A DNA stretch of 64,000 nucleotides, from NCBI GenBank assembly GCA_038323375.1, contig JBBQGV010000012.1:1-64000 (forward strand), written 5' to 3'. This stretch comes from JABWAJ01 sp038323375. Its GTDB lineage: Bacteria > Bacteroidota > Bacteroidia > Chitinophagales > Saprospiraceae. A program made the translations under genes and the position numbers. This document shows, one piece after another, positions 19,299 through 28,850 of the stretch (its first letter is position 1; every line of letters begins with the position of its first letter). The notes under the pieces were generated by a model, which did not search any database, was not told the origin of the DNA, and was given only the letters and a program-made list of their open reading frames with translations.

Positions 19299-22200
19299 TT
19301 AATTGGCAATAACAACCCGCTTTACCGCCTGAAAATTGCTGCCTGTTACTTTCAGCCAATAAACACCCGCCGGGAATTCCGAAAGATCGAACGGCAGGGT
19401 TGCATGGGATAAAGTCACTGGTGCCTTGCGTTGTAACACCCGGCCGGTAGGGTCTCCAATGGTGATCTCGACTGTGGAAACATCAGGCAGACTCAGTTGC
19501 AGCACAAATTTGCCCGATGTGGGGTTGGGGTGCAGGCGAATGGCTCGTTCCAGTACGGGGGCATCGGTGCCCACAATCAAAGGCAACTCTACCGGCCCGG
19601 AAGTGTAAGTACAGCCGTTGGCGTCAGTAACCTGTAGGGTATACGTTCCGGCACCAAGCCCTGTGGCGTCTTCTTCGGTGGAAACGATGGTGCCGTTCGT
19701 GTTTTGCCAGGTGTAGGAAAAAGGTTCAGTCCCGCCAGTGACGCTGGCCAGAATGCTGCCGTTGGCACCGGCATTGATTTCTTCCAGAATGCTGTCAATG
19801 GCCACTACAATTGCTGCGGGCGAAAACACTATAGCCTCGGTTGATACCGTGCACCCCGAAGCATCGGTAACGGTGAAAGGGTAGGAGCCGGTTGCCAGAT
19901 TATTTCGCTCAGGCGAAGTAATGCCATCTTCCCAAACTACTGCAAACGGCGCTGCCTGGCCGCTCATATTCAGCGCAATGGTGCCATCCGAAAATCCAAA
20001 ACAAGACGCATTGCTCAATGTCACAGAAACGCCGAGTGCGCACTCGGGAGCGCCGCAAACCACCGTGCCGCTCAAAGAACGTTCACAGCCGTTTTCATCG
20101 CTGACTACAATGAGGTAGTCGTCGCCGTTGAGCAGCAAATCCCCGTTGGTATTGCCTTGAAAAGCATAGGCACCTATGCCCCCGCTAACACTTACCTGAA
20201 GTTCAGCGAAGCCATTATCCAAACAATGGACTTCGGCTTGTAGCTGGAACGGATGAAATCCTTCATTGGTGGCATTGAGGTCGATCACCCGCAAACAGGT
20301 AGCGCCATGATTGACAAGCCCTAATGCGTTGGCAGTAGTACTGACACGTACAAAATAGGATGCGCCGGGCACGAGGTCGCCCACCGTAAAATAGCCATTG
20401 CAGGCATCCGGGTTGCGCGTGCAAAACACTTCTTCCAGGGCCGTGCAGTTTCCTCTGAAGACGGTAAGGGTATGAATAAAATCTGCATCAGAATGCAGGC
20501 GAACAGCCCCCGAAGCAGGCGCATTAAATGTAAACCAAACCGCTGCGCTGTTGAAAACGTCACAACTGGCAGGCGGTCCTTCAAAATTAGCACCGACATT
20601 GCTTGCCGTAACACAGTCTCCGTTGATCGTTAGCGGGAAAGCTGCGATACAATCGTCGTTTGCCGGCGGTTCTGCAAGTGCTTTGGCCACGCGGGCGCAC
20701 AAATTGCCTTCAATGGTGGCAAAAGCGCCGCTAATTTGAATGTAGTATGTTTGACCAGCAGTCAGGCTTTCGACCTGCAAATGTTGGCCAGTTGAGGTAG
20801 AGGCCACTTCCACCAACGCCGTGCAGCCATTTTCATAAACGGTGATGACATCGGCAAAATCGGCCTGTGAAAAAACATCAAAAGTTGCCTCGCTGTCTGG
20901 CGTAAAAGTATACCAGACATCGCCACGCGCAAGGTTGTTGGCACTTGGAAGCGGGCCGTCGGTATTGGCGTAGTAATTATTGCCGCTCAGGCAATTTCCG
21001 TCAACAGACAAAGAGAGTGCCGCTGCACAAAGATCGTTCAAAGGGGGCTGCGGATGAGCTTCAGCAGTTAGGATTTGAAGGCACAGATCGCTGCGCGAAA
21101 TGCCGAACCCATCCAACTGCCCGCTGACCCGGATCAGGTAGTTTTCACCTGCGGTTACATCCAGGAAAAGGTATTCTCCGGTGAAGCCGTGTTCATCGCG
21201 ATTGGTGCAGGCAACGGGCGTCAAGGCGTTGCAATTGCCTTTGTAAACCGTAATGACATCGTTGAATTTTGCATGGGTGACGATTTGTACGATGCCCGAC
21301 GCCGTGGCTTCAAACTGGTACCAAAGGGAAGCGACATTGTTGGCACTACAGGCTGGCTGGTCACCGCTAAAAACGGCATTGCTGTTGTTGCCGCTGGTAC
21401 AGGGGGCGTCTTTAAAAACAGAAATGGCATTGGTGCAAATGTCATTTAGAATACCCGTTCCGCTCACTTTGATGTTGTCTAAGCCAACCCACCAACTCCA
21501 GTCGTTGCCGTCGTCGTATTGAAAAAAGACGCGCAATTGGGTCGAGCGATAAGCCGATAAATCAATTTGCTCGTGAATATAGTCGTAAAACTGCGGACCA
21601 CCAAGGTCACTATAATAGGTGTTCACGATTTGTGAAACGCCGGTATTTTCGTCAATCACGCCGACGGCAAAGTGATCGAGATCGGTATATCGTCGAAAAA
21701 TGACATCGAAGTCGAGGAAGGTGTTGGCCTGTTCAGAAACATCCATCACCGGAGAAATCAGGCGCACGCGCGAATCAGGAGCAGCAGCCGTGAGGACATC
21801 ATCGTCAAAATAAGCAAAACAGGTACCATTCATGGATGTTTCCCCATTTGTATTTTCGTTGTTGACCAACCCGAATTGCCAGTTGTCATCACCGGTTAAT
21901 ACCTGGGTAGACCACCCTGCGGGCGCGCTGCACGCATTAAAGGTTTCGAGCAGGAAATTGGTGCCTTCTCCTTCTCCGGTTATTTCCAGGTTATCAATGC
22001 CAGCCCACCACCCAAAAGAACCGCCATCGTCGTATTGAAAAACGAGGTACATATTTTCATTTGCAAAAAAGCTCAGGTCGGCGCTGAACCGGACAAATTG
22101 TGAAAACTGCGGACCAGTATGCGTGGCCCAGGTTTGCCAGGTCGCCAATTCAACCAACCCCGTTCCGTCAAAAGCAAATATTTTGAAAGAAGCGAGGTTG

Positions 22201-22574
22201 TCGTAATTTCGAAAATGGACATCCACATTGAAGTTGACGGTCGTAAACTGCGTGGCGTCGAAAGCAGGCGTCGAAAGTTTGAGCAGCCACGGCGGCGTAT
22301 TCTCTCCCGTTGCATCGTCGTCGAAAATCAGCATACAAGTGCCGTCAATGGTAGTGCCGTCGGAAGCGCTGTTTTGAGGCATGCCAACATACCAGTCCGC
22401 ATCAGGGTTTCCGCTTAGGTCGGCAATCCATCCGTCCGGAAGGGTGCAGGCGTTAAAATTTTCAACAAAAAGGATCTCCTGGCTATGAACAACCGGTAGG
22501 GTTGCTGCACAGGAAATTAGCAGTGTCGTAAACAACTTTTTCAGGCGGAATGCCGGTAAATATAGAGCGTTCAT
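19299..22574 (-). CDS. Large secreted protein with MAM-like, pre-peptidase-like and SprB repeats and T9SS type A sorting domain
   Basis: This protein has 1,091 residues. The signal peptide (about 1-31) ends LPVVHSQ. Two MAM/lectin-like domains (about 33-200 and 205-372) each end in a YDDGxxxxWWxGxDN motif. Three repeats of about 130 residues start at about 373, 511 and 638 with NDxCxxA and contain LWYQF, VWYTF or VWFTF and ITVYKGNC-type strands. Two SprB-like repeats (about 845-1000) contain WEDGITSPERNNLATGSYPF and TYTLQVTDANGC. The end (about 1005-1091) is a T9SS type A sorting domain (RLHPNPTSGKFVLQL ... VKRVVIAN). It is probably an outer-surface or released protein involved in binding; there is no catalytic domain. 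Confidence 0.85.
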   Translation of the reverse strand: MNALYLPAFRLKKLFTTLLISCAATLPVVHSQEILFVENFNACTLPDGWIADLSGNPDADWYVGMPQNSASDGTTIDGTCMLIFDDDATGENTPPWLLKLSTPAFDATQFTTVNFNVDVHFRNYDNLASFKIFAFDGTGLVELATWQTWATHTGPQFSQFVRFSADLSFFANENMYLVFQYDDGGSFGWWAGIDNLEITGEGEGTNFLLETFNACSAPAGWSTQVLTGDDNWQFGLVNNENTNGETSMNGTCFAYFDDDVLTAAAPDSRVRLISPVMDVSEQANTFLDFDVIFRRYTDLDHFAVGVIDENTGVSQIVNTYYSDLGGPQFYDYIHEQIDLSAYRSTQLRVFFQYDDGNDWSWWVGLDNIKVSGTGILNDICTNAISVFKDAPCTSGNNSNAVFSGDQPACSANNVASLWYQFEATASGIVQIVTHAKFNDVITVYKGNCNALTPVACTNRDEHGFTGEYLFLDVTAGENYLIRVSGQLDGFGISRSDLCLQILTAEAHPQPPLNDLCAAALSLSVDGNCLSGNNYYANTDGPLPSANNLARGDVWYTFTPDSEATFDVFSQADFADVITVYENGCTALVEVASTSTGQHLQVESLTAGQTYYIQISGAFATIEGNLCARVAKALAEPPANDDCIAAFPLTINGDCVTASNVGANFEGPPASCDVFNSAAVWFTFNAPASGAVRLHSDADFIHTLTVFRGNCTALEEVFCTRNPDACNGYFTVGDLVPGASYFVRVSTTANALGLVNHGATCLRVIDLNATNEGFHPFQLQAEVHCLDNGFAELQVSVSGGIGAYAFQGNTNGDLLLNGDDYLIVVSDENGCERSLSGTVVCGAPECALGVSVTLSNASCFGFSDGTIALNMSGQAAPFAVVWEDGITSPERNNLATGSYPFTVTDASGCTVSTEAIVFSPAAIVVAIDSILEEINAGANGSILASVTGGTEPFSYTWQNTNGTIVSTEEDATGLGAGTYTLQVTDANGCTYTSGPVELPLIVGTDAPVLERAIRLHPNPTSGKFVLQLSLPDVSTVEITIGDPTGRVLQRKAPVTLSHATLPFDLSEFPAGVYWLKVTGSNFQAVKRVVIAN

Positions 22575-22610
22575 CGGTAGGTGTTTTTTAACCGATGAAA
22601 GATACTAACT

Positions 22611-22637
22611 GTTTATGAAATTGTTGGTGTATTTTTG
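22611..22637 (+). promoter_or_regulatory. Candidate promoter for the DUF502 gene
   Basis: TATTTTTG at 22630-22637 fits the Bacteroidota -7 consensus, and TTTATG at 22611-22616 is a weak -33 candidate. This places the transcript start after 22635, which argues against the longer frame and supports the ATG at 22671. Confidence 0.4.
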
Positions 22638-22670
22638 AACTGGCATTTTTTTGAATTTTATCTGCTCAAC

Positions 22671-23318
22671 ATGGTTTCTGAACGTACTTTAGTCATTGCT
22701 AAAAAGTTAAGGCGATTTTTCTTTACGACCGTCCTTGGGGGAATTGTTGTCGTTTTGCCGATTTACATTTTTGCAGCGCTGATCAAAATAGTATTTGCGT
22801 TCATTTCGGGCTTGCTTGCGCCGATCAGTAACCTGCTTTCTTTCTCTAATGATGTGAACAGGTGGATCCTTGATCTGCTGGCATTTGCCATTGTAATTTT
22901 CCTGTTTTTTTTAATCGGACTGTTGGTTCGCACCGAATTGGGGCGCCAATTACTGGCTTTTGTTGAAGAAAACTGGTTAGCAAAAGCGCCTTTCTACATC
23001 CTGTTGCGCGATACCGTGCGCCAAATACTGGGGCAGGAAAAAATGCCTTTCCGCCAGGTCGTGTTGGTAGATGTTTATTCCAATGGCACCCGAATGACTG
23101 GCTTTGTGGTGGATTCAACCAAAGACGGGAGCTACTACACTGTTTTTGTTCCTACCGCACCAAATCCCACCAACGGCTTCGTTTTTCATGTAAAGCGCGA
23201 ACAATTAGATTTTTTGGAAACCAAAACAGAAGATGCTCTGCGTTCGGTCATTTCTATGGGTACCGGCTCTGCAGCCTTGTTTGAAGGAATGCAACCGAAG
23301 CCGGAGCAAGAGAAATAG
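22671..23318 (+). CDS. DUF502 family membrane protein
   Basis: This protein has 215 residues from ATG 22671, opening MVSERTLVIAKKLRRFFFTT. Two hydrophobic segments follow (about 22-50 GIVVVLPIYIFAALIKIVFA and about 65-90 ILDLLAFAIVIFLFFLIGLL). A conserved soluble part follows with LRDTVRQILGQEKMPFRQVV, TGFVVDSTKDG and FVPTAPNPTNGFVFHV, the signature of DUF502. It sits in the cytoplasmic membrane; the function is not known. An upstream frame from 22635 exists but begins inside the predicted promoter. Confidence 0.85.
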   Translation: MVSERTLVIAKKLRRFFFTTVLGGIVVVLPIYIFAALIKIVFAFISGLLAPISNLLSFSNDVNRWILDLLAFAIVIFLFFLIGLLVRTELGRQLLAFVEENWLAKAPFYILLRDTVRQILGQEKMPFRQVVLVDVYSNGTRMTGFVVDSTKDGSYYTVFVPTAPNPTNGFVFHVKREQLDFLETKTEDALRSVISMGTGSAALFEGMQPKPEQEK

Positions 23319-23350
23319 ATTATTTTAAAAAGTTGTTTATCAGGTTGTTG

Positions 23351-23451
23351 AAATTTTTTTAAAAAAAATGTCTACGCCGTGGGTACCTCATTCCCCCTGT
23401 CCGACACATTCAGTCAAACAACCATTTTTTTTACAACTTTTTAAATATCTA
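23351..23451 (+). promoter_or_regulatory. Leader with conserved GGGTACCTCWTTCC motif
   Basis: A T-run/A-run is followed by GGGTACCTCATTCCCCCTGT at 23381-23400, and ACAACTTTTTAAA lies just before the start codon. The same combination precedes the gene at 40528 (motif at 40360-40373). Both downstream genes encode secreted proteins, which suggests a shared regulator or sigma factor. Confidence 0.4.
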
Positions 23452-23456
23452 AAACC

Positions 23457-23885
23457 ATGACCACGATCAAAAATCTGTTTTTCGGCTCATTTCTGGCAGT
23501 AGTTGCCACAGTTTTCACCATGAGCACTGTTCAGGCTCAGGCTTCCGGCAACCAGCAACCAGCCGCTGTATTTACGGCTCTTGACAGCAGCGAAGTATGG
23601 AGTGTTGCCCGCATCCCGGCCACTTTATCTGACGGTAAACACGTATTGGCAACGCATAAGAAAAACCGCACTCAAGTTGTTATTGTTGTTCGCAAAGGCC
23701 AAATTGCCCAGGTCGGCCATCAAACAGCCAGCGCAAGCTTTAAAGCCCTCAGCCCGAACGCTGCACCTTGTATTTCAGGTGGCTTTTGCACCACTTACCA
23801 GGCGAGACTTTGTTACACCATGCCATGGGGCGCCTGTGTCTGCGTTTGCGGCGGGTTCCTGACAACCGATACCGGACGAAATTAA
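23457..23885 (+). CDS. Small secreted Cys-rich hypothetical protein
   Basis: This 142-residue protein has a signal peptide ending STVQAQA at about residue 28. A central basic stretch (THKKNRTQVVIVVRKGQIAQVG) precedes a Cys-rich tail with six Cys in about 30 residues (APCISGGFCTT, RLCYTMPWGACVCVCGG). No family was recognised. The preceding leader shares a motif with another secreted-protein gene. The Cys cluster could form disulfides or bind metal; this is inference only. Confidence 0.65.
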   Translation: MTTIKNLFFGSFLAVVATVFTMSTVQAQASGNQQPAAVFTALDSSEVWSVARIPATLSDGKHVLATHKKNRTQVVIVVRKGQIAQVGHQTASASFKALSPNAAPCISGGFCTTYQARLCYTMPWGACVCVCGGFLTTDTGRN

Positions 23886-23930
23886 GTCTGTCGGCCTCTG
23901 TTTTCCCTATGATCCTATGAACAAAAACGG

Positions 23931-23961
23931 CGACATCGGAAGCTTGCTTTCGGTGTCGCTG
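23931..23961 (+). terminator. Hairpin after the Cys-rich protein gene
   Basis: GCGACATCGGAAGC pairs with GCTTTCGGTGTCGC with two mismatches around a TT loop, 46 nt after the stop codon. Only a short T-rich stretch follows, so termination is plausible but not certain. Confidence 0.4.
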
Positions 23962-23967
23962 CATTTA

Positions 23968-24277
23968 AGTGTCTGTCTTTAGCGTCCGATAGCTGCGTTG
24001 TGCTCGACCCCAAAACGGTCAATTACGCGAGTCAACTCCCATTTTTGGGGTCTTCGCATGCCTTGCTCTCGAACGCTAAAGCTCAGACACTACACTAAGG
24101 GTCGCTGAAATAATAACTGTCCACTTTTCCAAGAGGCCTTTTGCTCCTAACCTTCGTTGAGGAACCGCCTCCCTTAGCTATGGCTAAGGTCGGGAGCCCC
24201 GCCTCGGTTAGAATCAAAATGCTTTGCCCGGAGAAAGCGACACTTATTAATTCAGCGCCCCTAAATGGACAGACACT
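23968..24277 (+). repeat. Palindromic repeat element A, copy 2, split by an insertion of element B
   Basis: AGTGTCTG starts at 23968. GACCCCAAAA (24006-24015) pairs with TTTTGGGGTC (24043-24052), and CAGACACT ends at 24091. The outer arm AAATGGACAGACACT, which directly follows in copy 3, appears here only after element B, at 24263-24277. Removing B and one TAA rejoins CTAAATGGACAGACACT exactly as in copy 3. Confidence 0.75.
24099..24261. mobile_element. MITE-like element B, copy 2 (163 bp), TAA target duplication
   Basis: Nearly identical to copy 1 at 19135-19298, in the same orientation, with the same terminal inverted repeats and CTTAGC-N4-GCTAAG centre. TAA is present at 24096-24098 and 24262-24264. 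The insertion is inside repeat element A copy 2, giving a clean nested structure. Confidence 0.8.
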
Positions 24278-24324
24278 GGTAAAAAGTAATATCGCAAGCC
24301 ATTTTCGCAAAAAAACACCTGACC

Positions 24325-25818
24325 ATGAAACAGCTCCTGATTGGTTGCTGGCTGCTCCTGAGCCTGCACCTGTCTGCCCAGCCGGCTGAAGAATTTGCTT
24401 CGGGCCTTCTGGCGGAAGACGAAAATTACGACGCCCAACCGCGTCAGGCTGCCGAAGCAGGCAGCAAAGCCGACCTCCCGGCAAACATTGACCTGACGCC
24501 GTATTGCCCGGAAGTGCGCCACCAGGGTTATATTTTCTCTTGTGTAGGATGGGCGGTCGGGTACGGGGCGCTTTCGATCCAGCGTGCGGTGATGAATCAA
24601 TGCACCGATAAGGCGGTCATCACACGGAATGCCCATTCTGCATTGTTTTTATACAATCAAATCAAAAGCGAAGATTGCGGAAAAGGCTCCCGAATGACCG
24701 ATGCCCTGCAATTTTTGGTGACCAACGGCGATTGTCTGGCTAATCATTTTGATTTTGACGTCAACAATTGCGAACAACTGCCCGACAGCTCCGTCCGGTC
24801 TTACGCAAAACGCTACGCCATAGAGGATTACCTTGCGTTGTTTGGTACCAAAGAAACCCCGGATATCAAAGTGCTTCGGGTTAAAAAAGTCCTGGCCCAA
24901 AACAAACCGGTGGTGGTTGGAATGTCGGTTCTGCGCAATTTTTACGATTTGCGCAATGCCGTTTACTGGCACCCCGAATTGGGCAATACCGCGCCTGCGG
25001 GCGGTCATGCTATGGTGGTGGTCGGATACGACGATCGCAAAGGAGCATTCCGCCTGATGAACTCCTGGGGAAAAAATTGGGGCGATCAGGGATTTATTTG
25101 GATTAAATACAAAGATTTTGGCGATTTTTGCAAGTACGCTTTTGCATTGTATTTGGTCGCGCCGGAAAAATTAGTCTCTACACCTCAGCTCCCGGCAATT
25201 ATCGCTGCGCTCCCTGTTGAAAAGCCATTGCTGGAAATGTCAGGCCGTTTTCAGTTCCGCTCTTTTGAGGGTTGGCAACCAGCGTCTGACCAGGCGATCT
25301 TTGAAAATGCAGCGGCATTTCTTCAAGGTGAAACTTATCATTTAGAAAAACAGGACTGGCCTGTTGGACAACGTTTTCAACTGTTGGTTCAGGCGACTGA
25401 GCAAGAGCAATATCTTTACGTATTCAGTGTGGATGCAAAACGGGAGGCTCATTTTCATTGGCCTCGACAAGCGGCGTTGAACGACAAATTTGCAGATCAG
25501 AACGAAAGCGCGCTCTATGTTGCAGGCCACACCGAATTAGTTATTCCCGGGTCGTCGAAGGTGTTGAAGATCGAACATTCCGGGGAAGATTACTTAGTGG
25601 TGCTGTTTTCTAAACGAAAAATTGAGACCATCAGGCAATTGGCAGAGCGTTTATGCAGAACTGAAGGAGATTTTACCGCAAACCTTTTTAATATTTTGGG
25701 AAAATTTGCAATTTCACGTAACGATATTACCTACCTCCAGCATCAAATTGGATTTGACACTGCATCGCGCAGCGACGGATTCATTGTACCATTGGTCTTG
25801 CAAGTAAAAAGTCATTAA
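24325..25818 (+). CDS. Papain-like (C1A) cysteine protease with C-terminal DUF4384-like domain
   Basis: This 497-residue protein has a signal peptide (about 1-19, MKQLLIGCWLLLSLHLSAQ). The C1A core has C73 (HQGYIFSCVGWAVGYG), H228 (GGHAMVVVGYD) and N246 (RLMNSWGKNWGDQGFIWI), a complete triad. There is no long propeptide. Residues about 310-420 (YHLEKQDWPVGQRFQLLVQA ... YVFSVDAKREAHFHWP ... ALYVAGHTELVIP) resemble DUF4384, a domain often found with bacterial caspases. It is the first gene of a likely operon: the caspase-like gene starts 57 nt downstream. Secreted or periplasmic action is inferred. Confidence 0.85.
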   Translation: MKQLLIGCWLLLSLHLSAQPAEEFASGLLAEDENYDAQPRQAAEAGSKADLPANIDLTPYCPEVRHQGYIFSCVGWAVGYGALSIQRAVMNQCTDKAVITRNAHSALFLYNQIKSEDCGKGSRMTDALQFLVTNGDCLANHFDFDVNNCEQLPDSSVRSYAKRYAIEDYLALFGTKETPDIKVLRVKKVLAQNKPVVVGMSVLRNFYDLRNAVYWHPELGNTAPAGGHAMVVVGYDDRKGAFRLMNSWGKNWGDQGFIWIKYKDFGDFCKYAFALYLVAPEKLVSTPQLPAIIAALPVEKPLLEMSGRFQFRSFEGWQPASDQAIFENAAAFLQGETYHLEKQDWPVGQRFQLLVQATEQEQYLYVFSVDAKREAHFHWPRQAALNDKFADQNESALYVAGHTELVIPGSSKVLKIEHSGEDYLVVLFSKRKIETIRQLAERLCRTEGDFTANLFNILGKFAISRNDITYLQHQIGFDTASRSDGFIVPLVLQVKSH

Positions 25819-25874
25819 CCGAATCTAAAACCCGTCATCCCTTTACTCGGCGGTGTGTAAAAACAAAAAACACC

Positions 25875-28847
25875 ATGCGTATCTTATGCTTTTTTTTGTT
25901 GTTTTTTCCAGCCATTCTGCTGGGGCAGAATGTAAAGCAAGGCTGGAAAAAGGATTTTGCTCCTCACGGAACGGAGGCATTTCAGTCGGCAATTGAGGCA
26001 ACCAACGGTTACATCATCAGTGTTGGTGCCACAAGTTCCAAAACGCAGGGCGGTACGGATGGATACCTGCGCGTGCTGGATCCAAGCACCGGGCAAGTTC
26101 GCTTTGATAAATTGTACGGCAGCAAAGAAGACGATGCTTTTTACAGCGTCGCCCAAATTTATAATGGTCAGTTTTTGCTGGCTGGCACGATAACTACCGG
26201 GGGTAAAAATGGCAAAGACGCCTGGGTTGTGGTGGTGAACGATCGGGGCGATAAAATAAAAGAATTGCGCTTTGGAGGCTCCGGCGACGACGTCTGCCGG
26301 TTCATCCTCTCTTCGCCGGACGGCAGCGCCTTGCTGGCGGGTTATAAAAACGATAAAAAATCCGGCGATATCTGGTTGGCAAAAATGGAAGCGGACACGA
26401 TCGTCTGGGAGACGCTGCTTGGCAAAGACGAGTTTGACGGCATTTCCGGCATCGTTCGGGCATCCGACGGCGGGTTTGTTTTTTGTGGAAATACTGCCGG
26501 TAAAGCCAAACCGGGAACGGGTTATATCTATGTGGCAAAAATAGATGCGCAGGGGAAATCCGTTGCCGGGTGGCCGAAATTTTTTGGTGAGAAAGGCTGG
26601 AGTGAAGCCAGCGGTATTATTGCTACGCATGAAGGCGGCTATGCCATTGCGGGAAAAACCAATTCTAAAGGAGCGGGCGAATTCGACGTCTGGCTGCTGA
26701 AGCTTAGCCGGGAAGGCTTTCGCCAATGGGACAAAACGCATGGCGGAAAAGGCGAAGATATGGCTTATGCGTTAGTGCAAAATGAACAGGGCTATCTTTT
26801 GGGAGGCGCGTCCAATTCGCATCTTAGAGGCGCGCGCACCATGGAGTTTTTTGCTGTACAGACCTCTTCAGGCGGCGAGTTAACGTGGGAAGAATATATG
26901 GGAGGGGATAAAGATGATGCAATCAGCCATTTGCTCTATCTGCACGACGAGGGCTACCTCCTGGGCGGCCGCAGTGGCAAAGATCCTTTGGTTCAGCGCA
27001 TTGCGCCGAACCAAAGCGACCGCTTGGCATCAGCCGGCCTCCGGAACTTAGAAAGCCTGCAAACTTCTGCGATTATCATTCGCACTGCGGACGGTGCCCT
27101 CAACCCCAATGAACAAACAGCCCTGTCTTTTTTAATTACGAACAACTCCGATATTGATTTGCCGGATTTGCGGGTCATTGCGGATAAACGCACAGACAAC
27201 GACCACCTTGAAGCTTGGAATACCAACTATTTTGGCACCTTGCGCAAAGGGGAATCCATCATGGCAAGCATCCCGGTTTATGGGAAAGCTGATTTGACTG
27301 ATGGCACCTGCGAATTGGCGCTGACCCTTGCGTCGGGCGAAAAAAATCTGAAATCCATCAATCAAACCATCACGCTGCACGAACTGCGACCAGCCATGTT
27401 GGGGATCAAAGGGCATCGGTTTACGACAAGTGCAACTTCCGACCTCATCACGCTGAAAGTAGATATTGCAAACGATGGCGATGAGAGCTCCGGACCTGTG
27501 GAAGTGCGCTTCAGTTGCCCGGCCGGGATCAGTGTTTCCGGTGAACGCACCAAAATATTAGGTGTTGTAGGGGCGTATAAGTCGCGCGAAGTCAGTTTCA
27601 CGTTCACAAAGGCGCAGTTTAAGGAAGCTGTTGCAAAGATTATTTGTGTCGTGGTGGATGGCGGCACTGAACAGGCGCGCAAAACCCTGGAATGGCAGGC
27701 CGGTGGTGGTAAAGCGCTGGCAACCGGGCCGATCATGATTTGGACAGACCCTGCGCCGCACGAAAATCCCAATAATAAAAAAGTGCGAACGAACCAGAAT
27801 CAGATCAGCCCAAAAATGACGGTGTTCTCACATAAACCTTTGGAAACCAAAAATTTCAATATCAAGATGGGGAGTGTGGAAATGGAAGGTTCTAAGTTCA
27901 ACGAAGAAGAATTGTCAGCACCCCGAACGGAAAACGAGCGCTATATTTATTCCTACAAAGTTACGATCCCCTTGCAACAAGGTGAAAACCACATTCAGGT
28001 AGTGATTGACGGCGAGGTTTCCGAGACATTGATCGTGGTGTATGAACCCGACCGCGCGAATTTGCACTTGCTGGTCATTGGCCCAAAGCACGAAGATTTG
28101 AAATTTACCGAAAAAGACGCTGCGGATATCGCAGCCGCTTTTCAGAACCAGGGCGGCAAAAACAAACTCTTTAGCGAGGTCTTTACTTATGCGATGCATA
28201 CGCCCGAAAAAACAAGTGAAACAGCAATCAAACAGGTATTCTACGACCTGGCCTACCTCTGGGATGACAAACAAATCGGGGTGAACGACGTGCTGTTGGT
28301 TTTCATTTCTTCGCATGGCAAAATTACCAATAACCGGTTCAAGATTTTGCAAACCGGATACGATCCTAAATATCAGGATATTACGATTGATTTTAAAAAT
28401 AATATACTGGATGTGCTGTCGCCGATTAATTGTAAAAAATTAATCTTCCTGGATGCCTGCCACAGCGGCGGCGCCAAAGACGGTTTCGGCGCAGTGAGTA
28501 AGGCTGTCGTGGATTTGGCAAATTCGAACCCTGGTGTGAGCACCCTGAGTTCGTGCAGCAGCACAGAAAAATCGTACGAAGATCCAACATGGGGCAACGG
28601 CGCTTTCACCAAAGCCCTGTTGGAAGCATTTGGAGATGTGCAGTGTAACGACATTAACGGCGCTTTTCGCGCGGATACGAACGAGGACGGAATTATCCGT
28701 CTGGGTGAATTGTACGGCTTTTTACGCCGCCGGGTACCCGAATTGGTCAAACAAACCATCCCGAACGCACCGACGACCCAAACACCGTTTATGCCTGAAA
28801 GCCAGTTGGATATCAATTTGCCGATCTATTACATAGAAAAAAAATAG
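25875..28847 (+). CDS. Secreted caspase-like (C14) protease with N-terminal beta-propeller
   Basis: This 990-residue protein has a short signal peptide (about 1-18, ending LLGQ). About 20-380 is a repeated propeller-like region (DDAFYSVAQIYNGQFLLAGT, GISGIVRASDGGFVFCGN, GEDMAYALVQNEQGYLLGGA). About 385-600 contains beta-sandwich, CARDB-like domains. About 730-970 is a caspase fold with H814 (VFISSHGKI) and C862 (KLIFLDACHSGGAKDG), both catalytic residues present. The ending QTPFMPESQLDINLPIYYI is typical of bacterial caspase domains. The next gene starts 3 nt after the stop, so translational coupling with the adhesin gene is likely. Confidence 0.85.
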   Translation: MRILCFFLLFFPAILLGQNVKQGWKKDFAPHGTEAFQSAIEATNGYIISVGATSSKTQGGTDGYLRVLDPSTGQVRFDKLYGSKEDDAFYSVAQIYNGQFLLAGTITTGGKNGKDAWVVVVNDRGDKIKELRFGGSGDDVCRFILSSPDGSALLAGYKNDKKSGDIWLAKMEADTIVWETLLGKDEFDGISGIVRASDGGFVFCGNTAGKAKPGTGYIYVAKIDAQGKSVAGWPKFFGEKGWSEASGIIATHEGGYAIAGKTNSKGAGEFDVWLLKLSREGFRQWDKTHGGKGEDMAYALVQNEQGYLLGGASNSHLRGARTMEFFAVQTSSGGELTWEEYMGGDKDDAISHLLYLHDEGYLLGGRSGKDPLVQRIAPNQSDRLASAGLRNLESLQTSAIIIRTADGALNPNEQTALSFLITNNSDIDLPDLRVIADKRTDNDHLEAWNTNYFGTLRKGESIMASIPVYGKADLTDGTCELALTLASGEKNLKSINQTITLHELRPAMLGIKGHRFTTSATSDLITLKVDIANDGDESSGPVEVRFSCPAGISVSGERTKILGVVGAYKSREVSFTFTKAQFKEAVAKIICVVVDGGTEQARKTLEWQAGGGKALATGPIMIWTDPAPHENPNNKKVRTNQNQISPKMTVFSHKPLETKNFNIKMGSVEMEGSKFNEEELSAPRTENERYIYSYKVTIPLQQGENHIQVVIDGEVSETLIVVYEPDRANLHLLVIGPKHEDLKFTEKDAADIAAAFQNQGGKNKLFSEVFTYAMHTPEKTSETAIKQVFYDLAYLWDDKQIGVNDVLLVFISSHGKITNNRFKILQTGYDPKYQDITIDFKNNILDVLSPINCKKLIFLDACHSGGAKDGFGAVSKAVVDLANSNPGVSTLSSCSSTEKSYEDPTWGNGAFTKALLEAFGDVQCNDINGAFRADTNEDGIIRLGELYGFLRRRVPELVKQTIPNAPTTQTPFMPESQLDINLPIYYIEKK

Positions 28848-28850
28848 CCC

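Noticed and set aside
24095..24484. A 129-codon minus-strand frame
   Set aside because: It runs through mobile element B and the start of the papain-like gene; its end (DSYYFSDP) is the same element-derived peptide that extends the DinB-like frame.
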